A stretch of DNA of 21,430 bases. Source: OLB19 sp964624165 (lineage in GTDB: Bacteria; Patescibacteriota; Minisyncoccia; Phycocordibacterales; UBA918). The notes below the pieces were generated by a model. It saw nothing but the letters and a program-made list of their open reading frames with translations. It searched no databases and was not told the origin of the DNA. Both the position numbers and the translations under genes were made by a program. Location of the stretch: assembly GCA_964624165.1 (NCBI GenBank), contig CAZUWG010000011.1, positions 1-21,430 of the forward strand. The letters run 5' to 3'. Position 1 is the first letter of the stretch, and each line of letters begins with the position of its first letter. Shown here piece by piece: positions 6,812 through 14,107 of this stretch.

Positions 6812-6821
6812 TTTTTTTCGT

Positions 6822-8648
6822 GTGGAAGTTCTCACAATCTTACAACAGCAAGACAAAATCACTCCTGACATAGCGACCGCCATTACGGACGCTGTGGCGG
6901 GTGGTACACCGCTTGAAGAGGCGTGTCTTGAAGCGGGTGTCGATAAAGAAGATGTGAGGGCGGCGTTTGGGGAACTCTATGGCGTACCGGTCTTTATACC
7001 GCGAGAAAATCTGCGCATTCCGACAGATGTGCTTAATTTTATTTCTGAGGATTCGGCCAAACACTATTTCATTGTGCCAATCGAGCAGGTTGATGGTGTT
7101 TTGACAGTGGTAGTTAATGATCCAGAAAATATCCAAATCCGGGAGGTGCTCAATTTTGTGACCGGACAGCACGGTGTAGTGTATAAGATTTTATTTGGTC
7201 TCAAGCAAGACTTGCAGTCGCTCTTAGGAGCTTATGAATCATTAACGGGCGAAGTAGGTGAAGCGCTGGGTTCAATAGGAGAAGAAGAAACGCCACAAAA
7301 AAGTAAACAAACTGCTGTCAAGCAGGTGGCGAAAGAGCATATTGAAGAAGATGCTCCAGTGACTAAGATCGTGGCGACCATTCTTCGTTATGCGGTTGAT
7401 GGCGGAGCGTCAGATATTCATATTGAGCCGTTTCAAAAAAACGTCCGCGTCCGCTTTCGTATGGATGGACAGCTTCAGACCAGTCTTCAGCTGCCGCTTA
7501 AAGTACAGCAGGCGGTCGTGGCGCGGGTGAAGATCCTCGCTTCACTGCGTCTCGATGAGAAACGTAAGCCGCAAGATGGTCGTTTCTCAGCGACTATCGA
7601 CGGACGCAATATCGACTTTCGTGTTTCAATCTTGCCGACCAGCTATGGTGAAAAAGTCGTGATGCGTATTCTCGACACCGCCAAAGGCGTCCGTACACTT
7701 GAAGATGCGGGTATTTCCACTTACAACCTCGAGTACATCAAGCGAGTCGTCAAAGAGCCGTATGGGATCGTGCTCATTTCAGGTCCAACCGGTTCTGGTA
7801 AGTCAACCACACTCTACTCGATGCTTAAAGAAGTCGACAAAGAAACCAAAAACGTCCTCTCACTCGAAGATCCTGTGGAGTACGACATCGACGGAGTGAG
7901 TCAGTCGCAGATGCGCCCAGAAATCGGTTATAACTTCGCCACCGGCTTGCGCTCAGCGTTGCGACAAGACCCCGATATTATTATGGTGGGGGAGATTCGC
8001 GATAAGGAGACCGCTCAGCTGGCAATCCAGGCGGCGCTTACCGGGCACTTAGTATTTTCGACTATTCACACCAACAACGCTATCGGCGTGATTCCCCGAC
8101 TTATCGATATGGGTGTGGACCCTTACTTGATCGCACCTACTTTAAAGCTCGCTATCGCACAGCGTCTCGCACGGCGAATCTGCCCTGGTGCCGGGAAAGA
8201 AATGCCAGTCGCAGGTAAACTAAAAGAAGATATTGATGCCCGCTTTGCATCATTGCCTGAAAAGTTTCGCGATCGTATCCCACAAGCTGAGTCGGTGTTG
8301 TATTCACAGCCGACGCCAGAATGTCCTTCTGGTACCAAAGGGCGAATTGCCGTCACTGAATGTTTGGCGATTACGAGCGAAATTGAAAAGCTCATCCTAA
8401 ACGACGGTTCTGAGCAGGAGATCTATGATGTAGCGCGTAATAATGGCTTTGTCAGCATGGAGGAAGATGCCATTATCAAATCTTTAAATCACATTATTCC
8501 GTTTGAGGAAGTGTCGGCGTTTAGTACCAAAATCATGGATGACGATGAGATGATCGAACCGGTTCCTGAGAAAGCTTCTGAGGTAGCGGTCGCGGAGCCA
8601 GTTTTGCCTGTCGATAACTACACAGACGAAACCAAGCTTACGCTATAA
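6822..8648 (+). CDS. pilB: Type IV pilus extension ATPase PilB
   Basis: Cytosolic hexameric motor that powers pilin polymerisation through PilC. From the GTG at 6822 it has about 608 residues. An N-terminal MshEN-type domain (ILQQQDKITPDIATAI...) comes first. The GSPII_E ATPase domain follows, with Walker A GPTGSGKSTT near residue 321, the Asp box around LEDPVEYDIDG, Walker B IIMVGEIRD and the His box TGHLVFSTIHTNN. The zinc site that normally has two CxxC pairs keeps only one Cys of each (RICPGAG and PECPSG). The C-terminal 40 residues are an acidic extension. An ATG at 6744 is in frame but would overlap pilP by 68 bases, so the GTG just after pilP is preferred. Its stop codon lies inside the TATAAT box of the next gene. 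Confidence 0.93.
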   Translation: MEVLTILQQQDKITPDIATAITDAVAGGTPLEEACLEAGVDKEDVRAAFGELYGVPVFIPRENLRIPTDVLNFISEDSAKHYFIVPIEQVDGVLTVVVNDPENIQIREVLNFVTGQHGVVYKILFGLKQDLQSLLGAYESLTGEVGEALGSIGEEETPQKSKQTAVKQVAKEHIEEDAPVTKIVATILRYAVDGGASDIHIEPFQKNVRVRFRMDGQLQTSLQLPLKVQQAVVARVKILASLRLDEKRKPQDGRFSATIDGRNIDFRVSILPTSYGEKVVMRILDTAKGVRTLEDAGISTYNLEYIKRVVKEPYGIVLISGPTGSGKSTTLYSMLKEVDKETKNVLSLEDPVEYDIDGVSQSQMRPEIGYNFATGLRSALRQDPDIIMVGEIRDKETAQLAIQAALTGHLVFSTIHTNNAIGVIPRLIDMGVDPYLIAPTLKLAIAQRLARRICPGAGKEMPVAGKLKEDIDARFASLPEKFRDRIPQAESVLYSQPTPECPSGTKGRIAVTECLAITSEIEKLILNDGSEQEIYDVARNNGFVSMEEDAIIKSLNHIIPFEEVSAFSTKIMDDDEMIEPVPEKASEVAVAEPVLPVDNYTDETKLTL

Positions 8649-8649
8649 T
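8644..8649 (+). promoter_or_regulatory. -10 box (TATAAT) of the response regulator, overlapping the pilB stop
   Basis: A perfect TATAAT ends six bases before the ATG at 8656. The TAA stop of pilB is the middle of the box. This implies that the regulator can be transcribed separately, as a leaderless mRNA. Confidence 0.6.
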
Positions 8650-8655
8650 GAAGGC

Positions 8656-9042
8656 ATGAGTAAGAAAATCCTCTTTGTGGATGATGATGTCTTTTTGAGT
8701 GACATGTATCGCGCAAAATTCGAGGAAATGTCGTACATGGTTACGCCCGCCCTGGCTCCTGAAGTAGCCCTTTCTTTACTTGAAAAACACACTTACGATG
8801 TGATGATCACCGATATGGTGATGCCGGGCATGTCGGGGCTTGAACTTATAGAGCGAGCACGAATAATCGCACCAAAGCTTCCGATTATTTTTCTTACCAA
8901 TCAAAACGAGGCTAGCGATATCGCGGCAGCAAAAGAGCTAGGTGTACTCGGCTATCTTGTCAAAGCGGATATGGTGCCGAGCGAGGTGGTCGCGCAGGTA
9001 GACGCATTACTTACTAAGCACAATAAGCGCAAAAAGAAATAA
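8656..9042 (+). CDS. Stand-alone response regulator receiver protein in the pilus operon
   Basis: 128 residues, consisting only of a CheY-like receiver domain. Visible catalytic positions are the acidic cluster VDDD near residues 8-11, the phosphoacceptor Asp in ITDMVMPGMSG (D53), the switch Thr in FLTNQN (T81) and the Lys in YLVKAD (K103), so the domain should be phosphorylatable. There is no DNA-binding or other output domain, and no histidine kinase in the window. Its place between the two motor genes pilB and pilT suggests control of pilus extension or retraction by protein contact, like PilG/PilH/CheY-type regulators; this is inference. The last residues form a basic tail. Confidence 0.92.
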   Translation: MSKKILFVDDDVFLSDMYRAKFEEMSYMVTPALAPEVALSLLEKHTYDVMITDMVMPGMSGLELIERARIIAPKLPIIFLTNQNEASDIAAAKELGVLGYLVKADMVPSEVVAQVDALLTKHNKRKKK

Positions 9043-9046
9043 TTTT

Positions 9047-10117
9047 ATGGCAAAAGTAGACTACGCAAAAGAGCTCAATGATTTGATTGAAATCGTCATC
9101 GCGGAAGGAGCGTCTGATATTCATTTCTCAGTCGCAAGCACGCCACTCATTCGAGTGACGGGTTCTTTGATTCCTCTCCTAAAAAAACCAATCCTCACCA
9201 ACGACGATGTGCTCAGTTTTCTTGATGTGATGCTGAACGATCAACAAATGTCTGACTTTGTGCAAAAGAAAGAGCTCGACTTTTCATTCCAGCATAATTC
9301 AGGTACGCGTTTTCGTGGCAACTCATTCTACCAAAAAGGCACTGTATCGATTGTGATGCGTGCGATTCCCGATAAAATCCGCACTTTTGAAGAGCTCAAT
9401 TTGCCGCCAATTCTTGAAAGCTTTGCGATGCGTCCTCAGGGCTTCTTTCTTTGTGTGGGGCCGGTGGGGCAAGGGAAGTCGACCACGCTCGCGTCGATGG
9501 TAGAGCTTATCAATCAGCATCGCGCGGATCATATCATCACCATTGAAGATCCGATTGAGTACGTGTATGAGCCAAAGAAGTGTTTGATTGAGCAGCGTGA
9601 AGTAAAAGTCGACACCGACACCTTCGCCAGTGCTCTCAACTCAGCGTTTCGACAGGACGTCGATGTGATTCTTTTGGGAGAAATGCGTAACGCCGAAAAC
9701 ATCTCGGCAGCCGTAACCGCCGCCGAGACTGGTCACTTAGTGCTTTCGACTCTTCACACCAACAACGCAGCTCAAACAGTGGATCGTATTATCGACAGTT
9801 TCCCCGCTCACCAGCAAGATCAGATTCGAGTGCAGCTGGCGGGTTCTTTGGCCGGTATCTTTTCACAGCGTTTGATTCCACGAGTCAACGGCGGGCTTAT
9901 CCCAACATACGAACTTTTGATCAACAACAGCGCCGTCTCAAACCTCATCCGCGAATCTCGTACTCACGAAATCGAAACTGTGATCGAGACCGGCCTTGAG
10001 CAAGGAATGATTGACATGAACCGCTCGTTGGTAGACTTGGTGAAGAAGGGGGAAGTGACGGTGGAAAATGCCTTTGCTCACTCTATCAATCCTAAGGCAC
10101 TCGAACGACTGCTATAA
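9047..10117 (+). CDS. pilT: Type IV pilus retraction ATPase PilT
   Basis: Cytosolic hexameric motor that depolymerises pili. The 356-residue length is typical of PilT. An N-terminal PAS-like domain contains GASDIHFS, followed by Walker A GPVGQGKST at residues 138-146, the Asp box ITIEDPIEYVY, Walker B VILLGEMRN and the His box ETGHLVLSTLHTNNAAQ. Near the C-terminus PilT usually has an AIREG motif; here the corresponding stretch is NLIRESRTHEI, so the exact motif is not kept. It begins four bases after the response regulator. Its TAA stop lies inside the TATAAT box before pilC. Confidence 0.92.
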   Translation: MAKVDYAKELNDLIEIVIAEGASDIHFSVASTPLIRVTGSLIPLLKKPILTNDDVLSFLDVMLNDQQMSDFVQKKELDFSFQHNSGTRFRGNSFYQKGTVSIVMRAIPDKIRTFEELNLPPILESFAMRPQGFFLCVGPVGQGKSTTLASMVELINQHRADHIITIEDPIEYVYEPKKCLIEQREVKVDTDTFASALNSAFRQDVDVILLGEMRNAENISAAVTAAETGHLVLSTLHTNNAAQTVDRIIDSFPAHQQDQIRVQLAGSLAGIFSQRLIPRVNGGLIPTYELLINNSAVSNLIRESRTHEIETVIETGLEQGMIDMNRSLVDLVKKGEVTVENAFAHSINPKALERLL

Positions 10118-10118
10118 T
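10113..10118 (+). promoter_or_regulatory. -10 box (TATAAT) of pilC, overlapping the pilT stop
   Basis: A perfect TATAAT that ends eight bases before the pilC ATG. The TAA stop codon of pilT (10115-10117) lies inside the box. This is the same arrangement as at pilB and the response regulator. Confidence 0.6.
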
Positions 10119-10126
10119 AGACGTGT

Positions 10127-11335
10127 ATGTTATTTTCTTACAAAGCCATTGACCAACACAATACAAGCCGTAGTGGTACGGTGGAAGCGTCCAATATCGA
10201 TGCGGCAATTGCAGCAGTCCAAAAGCGCGGCTATACAATCACGACGATAAAACCTATAGAAGAAAAGAAAAATATCTTTGATCTGGAGATCAATCTATTT
10301 AAAGGTATTTCAAATAAAGACGTCGTCATTCTTTCCCGGCAGATTGCCACCCTATTTGAGTCGCAGGTGTCGGCGCTACGTATCTTTCGACTGCTTTCTG
10401 CTGAGACCGATAGCAAGCAGCTGCAGAAGGTGCTCAATCAGATTAGTGAAGACTTGCAGGCTGGTAGCTCAATCTCGCGGGCACTTTCGGCGCACCCTGA
10501 GGTATTTTCAACGTTTTATGTGGCAATGGTGCGGGCCGGTGAGGAGTCTGGGTCTTTGGAGAAGTCGTTTATGTACTTGGCGGATTATCTCGACCGTTCG
10601 TACGAAATTGTTTCCAAGGTAAGAAACGCGCTGGTATATCCAGCCTTTGTCATCGGGGTCTTTATCTTGGTGATGGGGTTGATGTTGACCTTAGTGATTC
10701 CAAAGATCAGCGGCATCTTGCGAGACGCGGGTCAAGAGCTGCCAATCTACACCAAGATAGTGATCGGGGTCTCTGATTTTTTGGTGAATTATATCGGGAT
10801 TTTGATTGTCTTAACGGCGTTTGGGGGAGTGGGGATATGGCGTTTTGCGCAGACAGATGTGGGCCAGAGATTCTTTGATGAGCTCAAGGTGACTTTACCA
10901 TATCTTGGCAAACTCAATACCCAGCTCTACCTAACACGTATTTGTGATAACCTGTCGACCATGTTGGGCAGTGGTATTTCTATGATCCGGGCACTCGAGG
11001 TGACAGCTGAGGTAGTCGACAATAAGGTCTTTAAAGAAATTCTTGACGCTACGATACTTGAAGTAAAGGCCGGTCGGTCTTTCTCAGAAACAATTGAAGA
11101 CTACCCCGAAGTACCAGGAGTCTTAGCGCAGATGTCTAGAGTGGGAGAGGAGACTGGTAACCTGGCGGATATCCTAAAGACACTGGCGACATTCTATCAG
11201 CGTGAGGTAAACAACAGTGTCGATACGCTCATCGGCTTGATTGAGCCAGCCATGATCGTGATTTTGGGTCTGGGTGTGGCGACTTTGCTCGCGTCAGTCT
11301 TGATGCCGATTTACAACCTCACCAATACGATTTAA
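10127..11335 (+). CDS. pilC: Type IV pilus platform protein PilC
   Basis: Polytopic inner-membrane platform on which PilB and PilT act. It is 402 residues long, the usual size, with two T2SSF domains. The first has VVILSRQIATLFESQVSALRIF near residue 65 and its membrane helices near 165-195 and 215-240. The second has YLTRICDNLSTMLGSGI near 265-285 and a final helix near 370-395. The conserved ARAGEESGSLE/RVGEETGNL-type motifs occur in both halves (MVRAGEESGSLEK and MSRVGEETGNLAD). It is followed by about 236 bases of non-coding sequence before the major pilin. Confidence 0.93.
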   Translation: MLFSYKAIDQHNTSRSGTVEASNIDAAIAAVQKRGYTITTIKPIEEKKNIFDLEINLFKGISNKDVVILSRQIATLFESQVSALRIFRLLSAETDSKQLQKVLNQISEDLQAGSSISRALSAHPEVFSTFYVAMVRAGEESGSLEKSFMYLADYLDRSYEIVSKVRNALVYPAFVIGVFILVMGLMLTLVIPKISGILRDAGQELPIYTKIVIGVSDFLVNYIGILIVLTAFGGVGIWRFAQTDVGQRFFDELKVTLPYLGKLNTQLYLTRICDNLSTMLGSGISMIRALEVTAEVVDNKVFKEILDATILEVKAGRSFSETIEDYPEVPGVLAQMSRVGEETGNLADILKTLATFYQREVNNSVDTLIGLIEPAMIVILGLGVATLLASVLMPIYNLTNTI

Positions 11336-11571
11336 GGAAAAAAGTAAAGTGCGAAGGCTATTTTGTAGCGCGGACTGCCTTTAAAACGCCTGCGTAGCTC
11401 TCAAGACAGTCGGTGGTGTGTCAGTATATATCCCGTGTTGTCCACACCTTTAATACGCAGAAGGTAAAAAGCAGCCTATAATTACTTATAACCACGGCTT
11501 TCGTGGAGAGATCGAGGGTATCAGCTGAACACTCGAACTCGAGCATTAACTAACTCTAACTATCTTATAAG
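11336..11571 (+). promoter_or_regulatory. Intergenic region and long leader of the pilin gene
   Basis: No gene is visible. TATAAT at 11477-11482 is the best promoter and predicts a start near 11489, giving an RNA leader of about 80 bases. A hairpin CCACG-GCTTT-CGTGG (11492-11506) would lie at the very 5' end of that RNA, a position known to stabilise mRNA. A second -10-like box TATCTT (11561-11566) and a perfect 12-base palindrome ATCTTATAAGAT (11562-11573) overlap the start codon. This is the only leader of notable length in the T4P block. No convincing terminator for pilC is seen. Confidence 0.5.
11477..11482 (+). promoter_or_regulatory. -10 box (TATAAT) of the major pilin gene
   Basis: Perfect consensus, 89 bases before the pilin ATG. 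No clear TTGACA is found at the usual distance. It is the strongest candidate for high-level pilin transcription. Confidence 0.5.
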
Positions 11572-11934
11572 ATGAAAAAACAATTATTTAAGCAAGGTTT
11601 CACCCTCATCGAGCTCTTGGTGGTGATCGCGATCATCGGTATCTTGGCCTCTGTCGTTTTGGCCTCACTTAGTACAGCGCGTGAGAAGGGTGCGATTGCA
11701 GCCTTTAAAAGCGAAGTGCAGCAGCTAATAGCTGATACAGCCATCGAGTGTGATGGTGGAACAGAAAACGTAGCAACGGCTGGTAGTCAACGTTCTGGAG
11801 TAACCATTTCTTGTACCACATTTATGTCGGGTACTGGTACGACTGTTGCGCCTCTCTCTACCTCTTTAGCTGCCCCAGAGTGTGACGCTACGACCATCTC
11901 TATCGATGGCGCGGTATTTCCTTCAGGCTGCTAA
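11572..11934 (+). CDS. pilA: Major type IV pilin (prepilin)
   Basis: 120 residues. The short basic leader MKKQLFKQG is followed by the classic class III signal FTLIELLVVIAIIGILASVVL, with PilD cleavage after Gly9 and Glu at mature position 5. After the long N-terminal helix comes a small Ser/Thr/Ala-rich globular head. It has four cysteines, including the final residue, which could form two disulfides. It is probably the main fibre subunit, judging by its classic form, its own promoter and leader, and a strong terminator right after it. Those last points set it apart from the minor pilins further down. Confidence 0.9.
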   Translation: MKKQLFKQGFTLIELLVVIAIIGILASVVLASLSTAREKGAIAAFKSEVQQLIADTAIECDGGTENVATAGSQRSGVTISCTTFMSGTGTTVAPLSTSLAAPECDATTISIDGAVFPSGC

Positions 11935-11948
11935 CGACACCTTATTTG

Positions 11949-11980
11949 AAAAAGCGCCCACAGTGTGGGCGCTTTTTTGT
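11949..11980 (+). terminator. Intrinsic terminator after the major pilin gene
   Basis: GCGCCCAC and GTGGGCGC form an eight-base GC-rich stem with an AGT loop, flanked by A5 on the left and followed by TTTTTTGTTTT. It lies 15 bases after the pilin stop. The A and T tracts make it potentially bidirectional. Confidence 0.93.
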
Positions 11981-11992
11981 TTTGGGGAGTGC

Positions 11993-11998
11993 TATACT
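11993..11998 (+). promoter_or_regulatory. -10 box (TATACT) of pilD
   Basis: TATACT ends seven bases before the pilD ATG at 12006 and comes directly after the pilin terminator. A leaderless pilD transcript is implied. Confidence 0.55.
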
Positions 11999-12005
11999 TT
12001 TCTGT

Positions 12006-12842
12006 ATGGAGCCACTTATTGCCACCCTCACGCTTCCGAGCTGGTATGTAGGATTAATCTGTTTTTTTCTCGGCACCGTCCTCGGGAGCTTTGTGGAGGT
12101 GTGTGTTTATCGTTTTAATACTGGCGCATCAATCAATACACCATCGCACTGTCTCTCGTGCGGGACACGTATCCGTTGGTATGAGCTCTTACCCATCCTT
12201 TCCTACACTCTTTTGCGGGGACGATGTCGCAGCTGCAGCGCTCGTATTCCCATACAGGATTTCCTAGTGGAGACAGGGTTTGGGATTTTGGTACTGGCAC
12301 TTTTGTGGCTTACAACTTCGTGGTGGTCGTTTGGATTTTTGGTGGTGATCCTGGCGCTCTTATTGGCAATCTCGCTCTACGATCTTACGCACTTTATCAT
12401 TCCCGATGTACTGCTTGGCGTTTTGGCAGTAGTGTTGGTGGCTCAGAGTCTGCTTACAAGCTTTTCGATTGAGGACATTTTATTGCAGCTGCTGGCGATG
12501 GCGGGGAGTTTCTTATTTTTCTTTACGCTTTGGTATATTTCAGCCGGGAGATGGCTTGGCTTTGGTGACTCTAAGCTCGCGGCGGTGCTCGCAATCCCAC
12601 TGACGCCATTTTTTGCCTTGTCGATGGTTGTTTTTTCGTTCTGGATCGGCACACTACTTATGCTTTTGTTGATCGCTTTGCGTTATCTACGCTTTGCTTA
12701 TACCACCAAGCATCTCGATAAAAAACACAAATCATTTACAATAGAACATAAGGTCCCGTTTGCACCATTTTTGGTACTTAGTTTTGTGGTCGTGTACGTG
12801 TTTCACTTTACTCTCGCGGACTTCCTCATGTATGTCGTATAA
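12006..12842 (+). CDS. pilD: Prepilin peptidase / N-methyltransferase PilD
   Basis: Integral membrane aspartic protease that removes prepilin leaders and methylates the new N-terminus. 278 residues from the ATG at 12006. An earlier in-frame codon lies inside the terminator and is rejected. The N-terminal part has GTVLGSFVEVCVYR and then two intact cysteine pairs, CLSC and CRSC, of the methylase-domain zinc site. Catalytic aspartates are seen in SLYDLTHFIIPD (first Asp, near residue 122) and in GFGDSKLAAVL (second, the GxGD motif, near 200). About seven to eight membrane helices follow. Its stop overlaps the start of the next gene by 11 bases. Confidence 0.95.
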   Translation: MEPLIATLTLPSWYVGLICFFLGTVLGSFVEVCVYRFNTGASINTPSHCLSCGTRIRWYELLPILSYTLLRGRCRSCSARIPIQDFLVETGFGILVLALLWLTTSWWSFGFLVVILALLLAISLYDLTHFIIPDVLLGVLAVVLVAQSLLTSFSIEDILLQLLAMAGSFLFFFTLWYISAGRWLGFGDSKLAAVLAIPLTPFFALSMVVFSFWIGTLLMLLLIALRYLRFAYTTKHLDKKHKSFTIEHKVPFAPFLVLSFVVVYVFHFTLADFLMYVV

Positions 12843-13449
12843 TCAACACCAATCCGCTGCTGCTCGTTTCTTTGGCTTTTCTCTGATTGAGGTCATGGTG
12901 ACGATTGCGATTGTTTCGATCGTGTTGACCATATCTGTAGCTCGTTATGGTTCATTTAATAACGTTGTCTTACTGAAAAACCAGGCCTTTGAAGTGGCGC
13001 TCGACATCAGAAAGGCGCAGACGTATGCTTCGTCGGTGCGAGTTGATGACAACAACGCTTCTGGCACCCTAAATGCCGAAGTCTTACGCCAAGAGGTAGG
13101 TGTGTCCTTTACCACCTCTGGTAACGGTAGGTCTTTGTATAGATTATTTATTGACCAGCAAAGTAGTCCAAACGTGCGCTACAGCGGAAGTGACATTCTG
13201 CTGGAAGAGGTGTTATTTGATGATAGGTTTGAGATTGACCGCCTGTGCACTACTAGCGGTGGAAGTGAAAACTGCAGCTTGACGCAGGTCAATATCTCTT
13301 TTGCCCGACCAGACTTCGATGCATTTATTCTGCGAAACGGGAGCAATACGCCTCTAGCAGAAGTAAAAATCGTCTTGCGCAGCCGCAACAACCCCACTTT
13401 CACACGCGCAATTATTGTAACGGCTGCGGGTCAGATTTCAGTTGAATAA
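12832..13449 (+). CDS. Minor pilin / pseudopilin, GspH-FimT-like
   Basis: 205 residues from the ATG at 12832, which overlaps the end of pilD. The 15-residue leader ending RFFG is followed by FSLIEVMVTIAIVSIVLTISV, a clear prepilin site with Glu at mature position 5. The body has the layout of GspH/FimT proteins: an early region with KNQAFEVALDIRKAQTYA, and a beta-rich C-terminal domain ending in a strand like the family's final ...TRAIIVTAAGQISVE. It is likely a minor pilin that helps prime pilus assembly or binds DNA or surfaces; FimT-like proteins can bind DNA, but that role here is inference. Confidence 0.82.
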   Translation: MSYNQHQSAAARFFGFSLIEVMVTIAIVSIVLTISVARYGSFNNVVLLKNQAFEVALDIRKAQTYASSVRVDDNNASGTLNAEVLRQEVGVSFTTSGNGRSLYRLFIDQQSSPNVRYSGSDILLEEVLFDDRFEIDRLCTTSGGSENCSLTQVNISFARPDFDAFILRNGSNTPLAEVKIVLRSRNNPTFTRAIIVTAAGQISVE

Positions 13450-13453
13450 TCAT

Positions 13454-14104
13454 ATGTACACTTCATCTACTCAACCACACACCCGCGCCGGCTTCTCGCT
13501 CATCGAGCTCTTGGTCTCAATTGCGCTCTTTTCGGTGGTGCTTACGATGTCGGTTGGTACGATGATCGTGTTGCTTGATGCCAACGCGAAAGCTCAAAAT
13601 ATGAATGTCTTAATGACCAACTTAAGCTTCGCCCTCAACTCAATGTCGCGCGAGATTCGGACCGGTTTTTCGTACCATTGTGATTACGGTAGTGTCAATG
13701 CCACCGTACCGCTCCCGACTCAGACTAATGACTGCAGTGGTGGGACAAGATTTTCGGTTGTAGAGACCGACAACTCACTCACTGGAGGGCCGCGGGGCAC
13801 TTATACAGCTGACAGTCGCATTACCTACTATTTTGTCCCCAATTACCATGCAAATCGCAACGGTGCGATCTTACGTCGGGTGGGGCGGGTAGGGGCAGGT
13901 AATGCAGCGTTGCCACTCACGAGTGAAGAGATCAACGTAACGGAATTTAGTTTACTGGTTGTGGGTTCTGATCCGGGTCCGCTTGATAGTGATCACTCGC
14001 CGCGTGTGCGGCTGATGATCGCCGGTGAAGTCGGAGAGATCGAAGGTCTCGACACGTCGTTTCGTTTGCAGACGACACTCACGCAACGACTTTTAGATAT
14101 TTAG
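13454..14104 (+). CDS. Minor pilin, PilW/GspJ-like
   Basis: 216 residues from the ATG at 13454; an upstream TTG at 13442 in the same frame is less likely. The leader MYTSSTQPHTRAG is followed by FSLIELLVSIALFSVVLTMSV, with Gly cleavage and Glu5. The stretch FALNSMSREIRTGFSYHC just after the N-terminal helix resembles the start of PilW/GspJ proteins. It sits as the second of four prepilin-type genes and ends three bases before the next, so one operon is likely. Two cysteines about 20 residues apart may form a disulfide. Confidence 0.8.
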   Translation: MYTSSTQPHTRAGFSLIELLVSIALFSVVLTMSVGTMIVLLDANAKAQNMNVLMTNLSFALNSMSREIRTGFSYHCDYGSVNATVPLPTQTNDCSGGTRFSVVETDNSLTGGPRGTYTADSRITYYFVPNYHANRNGAILRRVGRVGAGNAALPLTSEEINVTEFSLLVVGSDPGPLDSDHSPRVRLMIAGEVGEIEGLDTSFRLQTTLTQRLLDI

Positions 14105-14107
14105 TAT

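Noticed and set aside
6744..6821. ATG at 6744 as the pilB start
   Set aside because: It would overlap pilP by 68 bases and add a peptide unlike PilB proteins; the GTG at 6822 begins the recognisable domain.
11946..12005. Upstream extension of pilD through the pilin terminator
   Set aside because: The extension is encoded by the terminator hairpin and T tract; the ATG at 12006 follows a -10 box and matches family length.
12760..12831. Upstream extension of the GspH-like gene
   Set aside because: It overlaps pilD and would place the prepilin leader far inside the protein; the ATG at 12832 gives a normal 15-residue leader.
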